NCBI RefSeq assembly: GCF_000342005.1
Contig: NZ_AOHO01000084.1
Coordinates: forward strand, 28,233-92,232
Reading direction: 5' to 3'
Source: Amycolatopsis decaplanina DSM 44594
GTDB taxonomy: Bacteria; Actinomycetota; Actinomycetes; Mycobacteriales; Pseudonocardiaceae
Length of the DNA: 64,000 bases
Below the pieces are notes generated by a model. That model was not told where the DNA came from and ran no database searches. It saw nothing but the letters and a program-made list of their open reading frames with translations. Below are positions 26,285 through 34,005 of the stretch, piece after piece. Position 1 is the stretch's first letter; every line of letters begins with the position of its first letter. The position numbers were made by a program, and so were the translations under genes.

Positions 26285-26335
26285 CCGTGAAGGCCATCTT
26301 GGAAGGCGCCGCGCCCTTTAAGGTGGCCTTCACGG
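26285..26335. terminator. Imperfect hairpin after pafA
   Basis: CCGTGAAGGCCATCTTGG... at 26285-26309 pairs with the inverse at 26311-26335 over about 25 bp with a few mismatches. It is a GTGAAGG-type hairpin 6 nt after the pafA stop. Confidence 0.65.
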
Positions 26336-26358
26336 ATATTCAAGGGAGAGGTGCGCCG

Positions 26359-27399
26359 ATGCGTGCGTTGCTGGTCCTGCTGGGAGCGGTCGTCCCGCTG
26401 GCGTTCACCGGCGTCGCGCAGGCCGCGCCGGAATGTCCCGAGCCCGCGTGGACCGAGACCCCGACGGGTACGGACGCGCAGCTGCGCGGCCTCTCCGCGG
26501 TGGATTCCCGCACGGCGTGGGTCAGTGGCAGCAAGGGCACCATCCTGCGCACCACCGATCGCGGCCGCACCTGGAAGCCCGTCGCTCCGGCGGGCACCGA
26601 GGCGCTCGACTTCCGTGACATCGAGGCCTTCGACGCCGATCACGCGGTCGCGCTGTCGATCGGGCCCGGCGACGCGTCCCGGATCTATCGCACGGACAAC
26701 GGCGGCAAGAGCTGGCGACTGTCCTTCCAGAACAGCGACCCGGCCGCCTTCTACGACTGTGTCGCGTTCTTCGACCACCGGCGCGGCCTCGCGATGAGCG
26801 ATCCGGTGGACGGCAAGTTCCGGTTGCAGTCCACTTCGGACGGCGGTCGCACGTGGAAGCCCGTGCCCGCCGAGGGCATGGTCCCCGCGCTCGACGGCGA
26901 GTTCGGGTTCGCCGCCAGCGGCCAGTGCCTCACCACGTCGGGTCCGCGTGACGCCTGGATCGCCACCGGCGGCGGGGCCCGCGCACGGGTCCTGCACTCC
27001 GGCGACGGCGGGACGACCTGGGAAGCCGCCGACACCCCGTTGCCCAGCGGCGCCTCCGCCGGGGTCTTCTCGGTGACGTTCCGGGACCCGCGGCACGGCG
27101 TGGCCATCGGCGGCGACTACGCGGCGCCGAACGCTCCCGGCCCGGCGGTCGCGCTCAGCGCGGACGAGGGACGCACCTGGCGGACGCCGTCCGAGGCCCC
27201 GGTCGGCTACCGCTCGGGCCTGGCGTGGCTGGGGAACACCGTGATCGCGGTCGGTCCCGGCGGGAGCGATCTGAGTCCGGACGGCGGACGGCATTGGAAG
27301 TCGTTCGACACCGGATCGCTGGACTCGGTCGACTGCGCTCGCGGCGCGTGCTGGGCGAGCGGGGCGAAGGGCCGGGCCGCGCGGCTCGGCACGGCTTAA
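26359..27399 (+). CDS. Secreted BNR/Asp-box repeat protein (Ycf48-like beta-propeller)
   Basis: 346 aa with a signal peptide (MRALLVLLGAVVPLAFTGVAQA, cleavage after AQA). Six Asp-box motifs of S-x-D-x-G-x-T-W type are visible: TDRGRTW, TDNGGKSW, SDGGRTW, SGDGGTTW, SADEGRTW, SPDGGRHW. This predicts a beta-propeller like the photosystem assembly factor Ycf48 and sialidase-type proteins, but sialidase catalytic residues are not evident. Probably a cell-wall or secreted oxidoreductase-like/binding protein; function unknown. Confidence 0.75.
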   Translation: MRALLVLLGAVVPLAFTGVAQAAPECPEPAWTETPTGTDAQLRGLSAVDSRTAWVSGSKGTILRTTDRGRTWKPVAPAGTEALDFRDIEAFDADHAVALSIGPGDASRIYRTDNGGKSWRLSFQNSDPAAFYDCVAFFDHRRGLAMSDPVDGKFRLQSTSDGGRTWKPVPAEGMVPALDGEFGFAASGQCLTTSGPRDAWIATGGGARARVLHSGDGGTTWEAADTPLPSGASAGVFSVTFRDPRHGVAIGGDYAAPNAPGPAVALSADEGRTWRTPSEAPVGYRSGLAWLGNTVIAVGPGGSDLSPDGGRHWKSFDTGSLDSVDCARGACWASGAKGRAARLGTA

Positions 27400-27411
27400 A
27401 CTCGAAGGACT

Positions 27412-27753
27412 ATGACCGCACAAGCCGAACCAGTCCCGGAGATCACCGATCATCTGGTCGAGGTGTTGAAGGCGCTCGCCAACCCGATCCGGCTCCAGGT
27501 GCTCGGATGGCTGCGCGAGCCGGACCGGCATTTCCCGCCGGAGAAGGCGATCGCCGACCAGAACGAGGTCGGCGTCTGCGTCAGCCACCTCCAGGAGAAG
27601 CTGGGCCTCGCGCAATCCACCGTGTCGGCGTACATGGCGTTGCTGCAGCGCGCCGGGCTCGTCCAGTCCACCCGGGTGGGGAAGTGGACGCACTACCGCC
27701 GTGACGAACAGCGGATCGCGCAGCTCGTCGACCTGCTGGGACGCTCCATCTGA
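27412..27753 (+). CDS. ArsR/SmtB-family winged-helix regulator
   Basis: 113 aa. HLVEVLKALANPIRLQVLGWL opens the wHTH, with recognition helix LAQSTVSAYMALLQRAGL and wing VGKWTHYRRDEQR. An N-terminal VCVSHLQEKLG contains the one Cys, so classical metal sensing is not obvious. It lies 71 nt upstream of an F420-type oxidoreductase, with an inverted repeat between the two, so it likely represses that gene. Confidence 0.85.
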   Translation: MTAQAEPVPEITDHLVEVLKALANPIRLQVLGWLREPDRHFPPEKAIADQNEVGVCVSHLQEKLGLAQSTVSAYMALLQRAGLVQSTRVGKWTHYRRDEQRIAQLVDLLGRSI

Positions 27754-27767
27754 GCTCGGCCGGGAAT

Positions 27768-27801
27768 AACATATCGAGAATCTGCGATACTTCGATATGT
27801 T
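27768..27801. promoter_or_regulatory. Probable ArsR operator/promoter, AACATATCGA-N14-TCGATATGTT
   Basis: Perfect 10-bp inverted repeat in an AT-rich stretch unusual for this genome, between the ArsR gene and the oxidoreductase. A GATACT hexamer at 27785-27790 lies inside it, so bound repressor would cover the -10. Confidence 0.65.
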
Positions 27802-27824
27802 GGACTCGACCTGAGGAGAGACAG

Positions 27825-28688
27825 ATGGAACTGGGGCGTTTCGGGATCTGGACGTTCGACTTCGAGGATCAGCCCGCGAGCATGCTGCGGGATTCGGTGC
27901 GGGAACTGGAAGAACTCGGCTGGCCCGCGATCTGGATCCCGGAACGGGACGGGCGCGAAGCGCTGACCCACGCCGGGTTCCTGCTCGCGTCCACCGAGCG
28001 CATGGCCGTGGTCAACGGGATCGCGCGCATCGACTCCCGCGGGGCGCGGTGGACCCGCGGTGCGGCGCTCCTGCTCGCCGACGCGTATCCGGGCCGGCAC
28101 GTCCTGGGGCTCGGCTTCGGTGGCGCCCGTCCCGGCGTCAAGCCGCTGGAGGCGATGAACGACTACCTCGACGAACTCGACGCGGTCACCAGCGCGAACC
28201 CGCTGCCCGCCGTGCCGGTCCGGCGGCTGCTGGCGGCGTACGGGCCGAAGATGCTCGGCCTGGCCCGCGACCGGTCCGAGGGCGCGCACACCTACCACGT
28301 GACGGTGTCGCACACCGCCCAGGCGAGGGAAGTGCTGGGGGAGAAGGCCTTCCTCGGCGTCGAGCACGCCGTGCTGTTCGAAACCGATCCGGGCAAGGCG
28401 CGCGAGATCGCCCGTGAGCATCTGCACGGCTACCTGACGTCGAAGTACAACGTCGCCAAGTTCCTCCGTCTCGGCTACACCGAAGCCGACATCGACGGCG
28501 GCCGCGGCAGTGACCGGCTCGTCGACGATCTCGTGTTCTGGGGTGACCTCGACACCGTCACCGCGAAACTGCGCGGCCACCTCGACGCGGGCGCCGACCA
28601 CGTCGGGATCCAGGTCATCGGTGTCGAGCCGGGCGAGTCGGCCATGCCGCACTGGCGGCGGCTGGCCGAGTCGCTGCTGCCGCGCTAG
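27825..28688 (+). CDS. LLM-class F420-dependent oxidoreductase
   Basis: A 287-aa TIM-barrel of the luciferase-like monooxygenase family (LGRFGIWTFDFEDQPA, GWPAIWIPERDGREALTHA, YPGRHVLGLGFGG), the TIGR03620-like F420 group. It would use reduced F420 or FMN to reduce or oxidise an unknown substrate. The GAGGAGAG site precedes ATG 27825. Control by the adjacent ArsR protein is inferred. The last 4 nt overlap the convergent SDR gene. Confidence 0.82.
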   Translation: MELGRFGIWTFDFEDQPASMLRDSVRELEELGWPAIWIPERDGREALTHAGFLLASTERMAVVNGIARIDSRGARWTRGAALLLADAYPGRHVLGLGFGGARPGVKPLEAMNDYLDELDAVTSANPLPAVPVRRLLAAYGPKMLGLARDRSEGAHTYHVTVSHTAQAREVLGEKAFLGVEHAVLFETDPGKAREIAREHLHGYLTSKYNVAKFLRLGYTEADIDGGRGSDRLVDDLVFWGDLDTVTAKLRGHLDAGADHVGIQVIGVEPGESAMPHWRRLAESLLPR

Positions 28689-29383
28689 CGGACCTGGCCG
28701 GTCGGGCGGACCACGATCTCGTTGACGTCGACCGAGGGCGGCTGCTCCAGCGCGTAGAGCACCGCCCTCGCGATGTCGTCGGGTTCCAGCTTCGGCTTGG
28801 ACTTGGAGTCCTCGGGGATCATCGAGGTGTCGACCAGGCCCGGCTGCACGACGGTGACCCGGACGCCGGTGCCGACGGCCTCCTCGCGAATGGACCCGGC
28901 GAGCCCGGTCACGGCCCATTTCGTCGCCGAGTAGAGGTTCCCGGGCCGGTGGTAGCGCCCGGCGACCGAACCGGTGAGCACGAGGTGTCCCTTCGATTCC
29001 GCGAGCGACGGCAGGGTCGCCCGCGCGGTGAGCGCGGTGCCGTAGACGTTCGTCAGCACCATGTCCCGCCACTGTTCGGGGTCCGCGCCGCCGTCGCCGA
29101 AGAACGAGACCACGACGCTCTGCCCCGCGTTGGCGAACACCGCGTCCAGCCGTCCGAAGGTGTTCTTGACCGTCTCGACGGCCGTGGACAGTGACTTCCA
29201 GTCGGTGACGTCCACCGCGAGCGCGAGGGCGCGATCCTCGCCGAACTCGGCGACGAGCGGGAGTAGTGCCTCGCTGTCGCGAGAGAGCAACGCCAGCCGG
29301 AACCCGGCCGCCGCGGCCCGGCGTGCGGTGGCCTCGCCGAGACCGCGGGAGGCGCCGGTGATCAGCAGTACTCGATCGTTCAT
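28685..29383 (-). CDS. Short-chain dehydrogenase/reductase
   Basis: 232 aa, classical SDR: cofactor motif TGASRGLGEA, NAG (FANAGQS), catalytic Ser in LTGSVAG and YSATK (Tyr and Lys). The basic residue after the Gly-rich motif region (SRDSEA) suggests NADP(H). It overlaps the SRPBCC gene by 4 nt (ATGA) and is its operon partner. Confidence 0.88.
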   Translation of the reverse strand: MNDRVLLITGASRGLGEATARRAAAAGFRLALLSRDSEALLPLVAEFGEDRALALAVDVTDWKSLSTAVETVKNTFGRLDAVFANAGQSVVVSFFGDGGADPEQWRDMVLTNVYGTALTARATLPSLAESKGHLVLTGSVAGRYHRPGNLYSATKWAVTGLAGSIREEAVGTGVRVTVVQPGLVDTSMIPEDSKSKPKLEPDDIARAVLYALEQPPSVDVNEIVVRPTGQVR

Positions 29384-29832
29384 TCCTCCAAACTAGGCGG
29401 CGTGTAGGTGTCCCATTCGGGCACCGGTTCGCCGACGAGGGCGGCACCCAGCCGGTCGAGGTAGAAGTGCCAGCCCTTGAGGATGTCCGAGGTGTCCGAA
29501 TCGGACTTGGGCAGCAGGTGCACGAAGTCGAGCACCGTGCCGTCTCCCTGCGGGGTCAAGGTCAGCTCCACCCGCCATGCGGGCTGGTCGGTCACGCCCA
29601 GATCCACCACCAGCCGCTTCGGTGGATCACATTCCCGGATGATGGCGGGCCCCGGTTCGGAACCTTCCTCCGCGGTCATCGACAGCATGATCGTGTTGCC
29701 GGCCCCGGCCTCGCCCGTCCACGTGCCGATCCAACGCGCCATGCGGTCGGATTCGGTGAGCGCCGACCAGACGTCTTCGATCGGGTCCGGGTACTCGCGC
29801 CGGAGTTCGAGCCGGGTCACGTCGTTGTCCAT
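29380..29832 (-). CDS. SRPBCC/AHSA1-like domain protein
   Basis: 150 aa of the Bet v1-like START/AHSA1 fold: LRREYPDPIEDVWSALTESDRMARWIGTW at the N-terminus and LKGWHFYLDRLGAAL at the C-terminal helix. These bind hydrophobic ligands in a cavity. It is the first gene of the SRPBCC-SDR pair and has a strong promoter directly upstream. Confidence 0.82.
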   Translation of the reverse strand: MDNDVTRLELRREYPDPIEDVWSALTESDRMARWIGTWTGEAGAGNTIMLSMTAEEGSEPGPAIIRECDPPKRLVVDLGVTDQPAWRVELTLTPQGDGTVLDFVHLLPKSDSDTSDILKGWHFYLDRLGAALVGEPVPEWDTYTPPSLEE

Positions 29833-29839
29833 AATGCGA

Positions 29840-29868
29840 AGATAACCGAGGGCTTAATTAAGCGTCAA
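29840..29868 (-). promoter_or_regulatory. Promoter TTGACG-N17-TTATCT with palindromic spacer
   Basis: On the minus strand TTGACG (29863-29868) and TTATCT (29840-29845) are 17 bp apart, 7 nt from ATG 29832. The perfect palindrome GCTTAATTAAGC (29852-29863) fills the spacer and is a candidate repressor site. Confidence 0.65.
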
Positions 29869-29869
29869 C

Positions 29870-30808
29870 TTATTCGTTCGTCAGTACCAGCCGTCCGCGG
29901 CGTCCGCCCGTGGCGAGACGCTCGTGTGCTTTCACCGCCTCTGCCAAGGGCAGGGTGTCCGCGACCCGGAGGGCGAGCACACCGTTGTCGGCCAGAGTCG
30001 CCAGTCCGGCGAGCGCGGCACCGTCGGCGCGGATCCAGACGTGCTCGACCTTGATGCCGCGCAAGGGGATCGGGGCGGCTCCGGCCGCGAACACGACGAA
30101 CCGGCCACGGTTCGCCACGGCGTCCAAGGCTTCGAGTCCGAGCAATGCCGTGTCGAGCGCCGCGTCGACACCGCCGGGGATCATCGCCCGCACGCGATCG
30201 GCCAGGAAATCGCCACGGGGCACGAAAACCTCCGCGCCGAATCCTCGGACCAGTGTCTCGTCGGCCGTGGCGGCGACCGCGACCACGCGGAAACCGCGTG
30301 TCTTGGCCAAGGTGACCGCGTAGCCGCCGACCGCCCCCGCCGCGCCGGTCACCAGGACCGTCGCGCCAGAGGGGAGGTCGAGAAGATCGAGCGCCTGAAC
30401 CGCGGTGAGACCGTTCAGCGGCAAGGTCGCGGCTTCCACGAGGGACACCGTCCGCGGGGCGGCGGCGACCGCGTCCGCGTCGAGCACGACGAAATCGGCG
30501 TACGTGCCGAGCGCAGCCGACGGCCGGTCCCGCAGGCCGATCACCACGTCGCCCGGGGCGAACCCCGTGACACCGTCGCCCACGGCGTCGACCGTCCCGG
30601 CCACGTCCCAGCCGATCCCGAGCAGCTCGCGCGGCGGGACGATCCCCGCCTCGGTCAGGAAACCCGACCTGGTCCCGGCGTCGACCGGGTTGACCCCGGC
30701 CGCGGCCACCTTCACCCGCACTTGCCCGGTTCCCGGTTCGGGTACCGGGATCTCGGCGATTTCCAGGACTTCCGGACCGCCGAACCGGCGGACCACCACA
30801 GCGCGCAT
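29870..30808 (-). CDS. Zinc-independent alcohol dehydrogenase/quinone oxidoreductase (MDR)
   Basis: 312 aa. N-terminal GroES-like fold (MRAVVVRRFGGPEVLEI, VKVAAAGVNPVDAGTRSG, GWDVAGTVDAVGDGV) and Rossmann domain with VLVTGAAGAVGGYAV. It lacks zinc ligands, so it is quinone-reductase-like, NADPH-dependent. GAGGAGAAC precedes ATG 30808; the long upstream frame is spurious. Divergent from the HxlR regulator, which likely controls it. Confidence 0.87.
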   Translation of the reverse strand: MRAVVVRRFGGPEVLEIAEIPVPEPGTGQVRVKVAAAGVNPVDAGTRSGFLTEAGIVPPRELLGIGWDVAGTVDAVGDGVTGFAPGDVVIGLRDRPSAALGTYADFVVLDADAVAAAPRTVSLVEAATLPLNGLTAVQALDLLDLPSGATVLVTGAAGAVGGYAVTLAKTRGFRVVAVAATADETLVRGFGAEVFVPRGDFLADRVRAMIPGGVDAALDTALLGLEALDAVANRGRFVVFAAGAAPIPLRGIKVEHVWIRADGAALAGLATLADNGVLALRVADTLPLAEAVKAHERLATGGRRGRLVLTNE

Positions 30809-30910
30809 CGTTCTCCTCCAGGCATCGTTCCAGGCGAACGTATGGGGAGTTACTCTCCTTCGGGAAGTACGCACCTGGAGGTGCCCAACCCACGCGGAGG
30901 TACGCGCATC

Positions 30911-31342
30911 GTGGTCACGCGCACGGCACAGGAACGGCGAGACGAGGAAAAGCGGGCCTACGACGCCTACCTCGCGGCCTGTCCCGCCCGGAAACTGCTC
31001 GACGAGGTCTCGGGCAAATGGGTCAGTCTCGTCCTCGTCGCCCTCGGCGACGGGCCCCAGCGCTACAGCGACCTCTCCCGCCGGATCGCCGGCGTCAGCC
31101 AGAAGATGCTCACGCAGACCCTGCGGACCCTGGAGCGGGACGGCCTGCTGACCCGCACCGTCACCGCTTGCGTGCCGGTCCGCGTGGACTACGAACTGAC
31201 CGAGCTCGGCCGGAGTCTCCGGCAGTTGCTGGCCGGGATCAAGGACTGGGCCGAGACCCGGTTCGACGAGGTCGAGACCGCCAGGGAGCGTTACGACGCG
31301 CGATCGGCGGCTCTCACCATCGGGTCGGACGGCGCGGGCTAG
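30911..31342 (+). CDS. HxlR-family transcriptional regulator
   Basis: 143 aa with the HxlR-type winged helix: CPARKLLDEVSGKWVSLVLVAL (Cys24 at the usual position), GPQRYSDLSRRIAGVSQKMLTQTLRTL and the wing ELTELGRSL. The N-terminal cysteine suggests redox or electrophile sensing. The start is GTG 30911 after GGAGG. The 102-bp divergent spacer contains GTATGGGGAGTTAC and the palindrome CACCTGGAGGTG (30872-30883), possible operators. Confidence 0.85.
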   Translation: MVTRTAQERRDEEKRAYDAYLAACPARKLLDEVSGKWVSLVLVALGDGPQRYSDLSRRIAGVSQKMLTQTLRTLERDGLLTRTVTACVPVRVDYELTELGRSLRQLLAGIKDWAETRFDEVETARERYDARSAALTIGSDGAG

Positions 31343-31345
31343 GGT
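31340..31345 (+). promoter_or_regulatory. -10 hexamer TAGGGT, leaderless start of pafB
   Basis: TAGGGT overlaps the stop codon of the HxlR gene and lies 6 nt before the pafB GTG. Confidence 0.6.
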
Positions 31346-31351
31346 AGCCGG

Positions 31352-32332
31352 GTGTCCACCGCACGCGCCGAACGTCTGGTCAACCTGGTTCTGGCCCTCC
31401 TGTCCACCCGGCAGTACCTCACCGCCGAGCGGATCCGGGGCATCGTGCCCGGGTACGCCGACGCGGCCAGCGACGAGGCGTACTTCCGCATGTTCGAGCG
31501 CGACAAGACCGAACTGCGCGAACTCGGCATCCCGCTGGAGACCGGCCGCAACTCCGCGTTCGACGCGATCGACGGCTACCGCATCGCGCGCCGCGACTAC
31601 GAACTCGGCGAAATCGACCTCGAGCCCGACGAGGCGACCGCGGTCGGGCTCGCCGTCCGGCTCTGGGATTCCCCGGAACTGACCGGGGAAGCGCAAGGCG
31701 CGCTGGTGAAACTCCGCGCCGCCGGGGTCGAGGTCGACGACCACGCGCCGACCGTCGTCGAACCCCGCGTCCGCGCCGAACCGGCGTTCGGCCCGCTGCT
31801 CGCCGCCGTCCAAGCCAGGCAGGCGGTGCGCTTCGAATACCGCCGCAGTGGTTCGGCCGAGCGCAAGATCCGCACCCTCGAACCGTGGGGCGTGGTGTCC
31901 TGGCGGGGCCGCTGGTACGTCGTCGGGCACGACAGGGACCGTGGCGCGCCCCGGTGCTTCCGCCTCTCGCGCGTGACAGGGAAGGTCGACGCCTTCGGGA
32001 AAACCGGCGTCGTCGAACGCCCGGAAGGTGTCAATCTGCTGCGGATGGTCTCCGCCAGCAGTAGCGAGGACCCGTCCGCGCCGACCACCGCCAGCGTGTG
32101 GGTCGCCGACGGCCGCGCCGCCGGGATCCGCCGCCGCGGCCGTGTGGTCGGCCGCAGCGACGCCGGGGGAGAAGAAGGCGACCTCGTGGAGATCGAGCTG
32201 TACTACCCCGAATCGGCGGCGGACTGGCTCACCGCGCACGGCCCGGACGTCCTCGTCCTCGAGCCCGAGGTCCTCGCGAAGTCGGTCTTCAGCCGCCTCG
32301 AAGCCATCGCGCACGCCGGCGGTGCCCGATGA
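31352..32332 (+). CDS. pafB: WYL-domain transcription activator PafB
   Basis: A 326-aa protein with N-terminal HTH (LLSTRQYLTAERIRGIVPGY) and a central WYL domain (AVRFEYRRSG, WGVVSWRGRWYVVGHDRDRG). With PafC it forms the heterodimer that activates the RecA/LexA-independent DNA-damage regulon in mycobacteria. In M. tuberculosis it directly follows pafA; here it does not. It overlaps pafC by ATGA. GTG 31352 has a leaderless-type promoter. Confidence 0.93.
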   Translation: MSTARAERLVNLVLALLSTRQYLTAERIRGIVPGYADAASDEAYFRMFERDKTELRELGIPLETGRNSAFDAIDGYRIARRDYELGEIDLEPDEATAVGLAVRLWDSPELTGEAQGALVKLRAAGVEVDDHAPTVVEPRVRAEPAFGPLLAAVQARQAVRFEYRRSGSAERKIRTLEPWGVVSWRGRWYVVGHDRDRGAPRCFRLSRVTGKVDAFGKTGVVERPEGVNLLRMVSASSSEDPSAPTTASVWVADGRAAGIRRRGRVVGRSDAGGEEGDLVEIELYYPESAADWLTAHGPDVLVLEPEVLAKSVFSRLEAIAHAGGAR

Positions 32333-33306
32333 GCGCCACCGGACGGATGCCGCGCCTGCTCGCGCTCGTGCCGTATCTCCTCGCCCGGCCCGGTATCAAG
32401 ATCACCGACGCCGCTCACGACTTCGACGTCACGCCCAAACAGCTGCGCAAGGACCTCGAGCTGCTGTGGATGTGCGGGCTGCCCGGCTACGGACCCGGCG
32501 ATCTGATCGACCTCTCCTTCGAGGGCGACACGATCGTCGTCACGCACGACGCCGGCATGAACCGTCCGCTGCGGCTCACCGGCGGCGAGGCGACGGCCAT
32601 GCTCGTCGCGCTGCGTGCCTTGGCCGAGACGCCCGGAGTGGTCGACGCCGACGCGGTCCGTCGTGCCATCGCGAAGATCGAAGCCGCCGCGGGCCAGGCG
32701 CAGCCCTCGGGGATCGTCGTCGGCGGGGGAGTGCGGGAGGGCAAGAAGACCGCCGGTACTCGCGAAGCCGTCCGGGCTGCTCTCACCGCGAAACGTGCGT
32801 TGCGGATCCGGTACTACACCGCGTCGAAGGACGAGATCACCGAACGCACCGTCGACCCCATGCGGCTGCTCATCGTCCAGGCGGTCGGGTACCTCGAAGC
32901 GTGGTGCCGCCGCGCCGAGGGCGTCCGGCTGTTCCGGCTCGACCGCATCGACGAGCTCACCGTGCTCGACGAACCCGCCGTCCCTCCCGCGCACGCCCAG
33001 CCGACTGACATTTCCGATGGTGTTTTCCGCCCGCGTCCCGATCAGCAGGAAGCCGTTCTCGTCCTCGACCCCGACGCACGCTGGGTAGCCGAGTACTACC
33101 CCTGCGAGGAGCTGGACGAGCTCGACGGCGGGCGGCTGCGCATCCGGATGCGCTACGCCGACGAGTCGTGGATGGTCCGGCTGATCCTCGGTCTTGGCGG
33201 AGACGCGCAGGTCGAAAGCCCGGCCGCGCTCGGAGAGGCTGTTCGTCGACGAGCGGCCGACGCGCTGGCCCGGGCTTGTCACCTAACGTCAACCTACGAG
33301 CAGTAG
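32329..33306 (+). CDS. pafC: WYL-domain transcription activator PafC
   Basis: 325 aa with the same HTH-WYL layout as PafB: RMPRLLALVPYLLARPGIKI at the N-terminus, ALRIRYYTASKDEITERTVDP and YLEAWCRRAEGVRLFRLDRI in the WYL core, and a C-terminal WCX extension. The start ATG overlaps the pafB stop by 4 nt, expected for subunits of one complex. Its TAG stop lies inside the -10 of the next gene. Confidence 0.93.
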   Translation: MSATGRMPRLLALVPYLLARPGIKITDAAHDFDVTPKQLRKDLELLWMCGLPGYGPGDLIDLSFEGDTIVVTHDAGMNRPLRLTGGEATAMLVALRALAETPGVVDADAVRRAIAKIEAAAGQAQPSGIVVGGGVREGKKTAGTREAVRAALTAKRALRIRYYTASKDEITERTVDPMRLLIVQAVGYLEAWCRRAEGVRLFRLDRIDELTVLDEPAVPPAHAQPTDISDGVFRPRPDQQEAVLVLDPDARWVAEYYPCEELDELDGGRLRIRMRYADESWMVRLILGLGGDAQVESPAALGEAVRRRAADALARACHLTSTYEQ

Positions 33307-33309
33307 GGT
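33304..33309 (+). promoter_or_regulatory. -10 hexamer TAGGGT ahead of small membrane protein/tat genes
   Basis: Overlaps the pafC stop and lies 6 nt before GTG 33316. Confidence 0.5.
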
Positions 33310-33315
33310 GACGCC

Positions 33316-33525
33316 GTGTCGTACCTGCCGAGCATCGCGCTCGCCGTCGCCGGGCTGATCCTGCTCTTCGTTTTGCTAATCAAATTACGCAGAGTCTTGC
33401 GCGTGCTCACCCATACGATGAGCATGGTGGCTACGAACACCCGAAAACGGACAGGGCTTCTTCGTGCCCGGTCGGCCGCGCTCCGCGTGGCGATCGCGCA
33501 ACGACGTGGGCTCGAAGACCGGTAA
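33316..33525 (+). CDS. Small single-pass membrane protein between pafC and tatA
   Basis: 69 aa: an N-terminal transmembrane helix (IALAVAGLILLFVLLIKL) then a strongly basic amphipathic tail with about 12 Arg/Lys. It resembles small membrane proteins found between pafC and tatA in related actinomycetes, and may be membrane-anchored near the Tat pore. GTG 33316. Function unknown. Confidence 0.6.
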   Translation: MSYLPSIALAVAGLILLFVLLIKLRRVLRVLTHTMSMVATNTRKRTGLLRARSAALRVAIAQRRGLEDR

Positions 33526-33562
33526 CATCACACACAGAGATTCGAGAAGGAGGCCGCAAACG

Positions 33563-33895
33563 ATGAACGCGCTGCAGCCGTGGCACATCATCATCCTGGT
33601 GCTCGTCGTTGTTCTGCTGTTCGGCGCCAAGAGGCTTCCGGACGCCGCGCGGTCCATCGGCAAGTCCATGAAGATCTTCAAGGCCGAGACCAAGGACATG
33701 GCCGGGGACAAGGACAAGGCCGCCGAGACCGAAGAGGTCGAGACCAAGCAGCTGCCGCAGGCCACCACGCCCGCGCCCGCCGCGACCGCGCAGGACAAGC
33801 AGGTCGCCGACCTCCAGCGTCAGCTCGACGAGCTCAAGAAGCAGCAGGCCGCCACGCCCGCTCCGGCCGAGCAGGCGCAGAAGAACGCCAGCTGA
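33563..33895 (+). CDS. tatA: Sec-independent protein translocase TatA
   Basis: 110 aa. Short N-terminus, transmembrane helix (WHIIILVLVVVLLFG), the FGAKRLPDAARSIGKSMKIFK hinge and amphipathic helix, then a charged, Ala/Pro-rich tail. TatA oligomers form the passage for folded twin-arginine substrates. AAGGAGG precedes ATG 33563, rejecting the longer frame. Located 110 nt before tatC; the order and neighbours match M. tuberculosis Rv2094c. Confidence 0.95.
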   Translation: MNALQPWHIIILVLVVVLLFGAKRLPDAARSIGKSMKIFKAETKDMAGDKDKAAETEEVETKQLPQATTPAPAATAQDKQVADLQRQLDELKKQQAATPAPAEQAQKNAS

Positions 33896-34005
33896 GCGGT
33901 CTTTTGGCAAGCAGCTTCTAGCCAGCCCAGCGGAGCCTGTTCGCGGATGAGCGCGCCGAAGTCCCGGCGCGCTCATGGTGGACCCTGACGAGAACGGAAT
34001 GTTCA

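Noticed and set aside
30809..32314. N-terminal extension of the MDR oxidoreductase frame
   Set aside because: Antisense to pafB and HxlR; the ribosome site GAGGAG and family N-terminus place the start at 30808.
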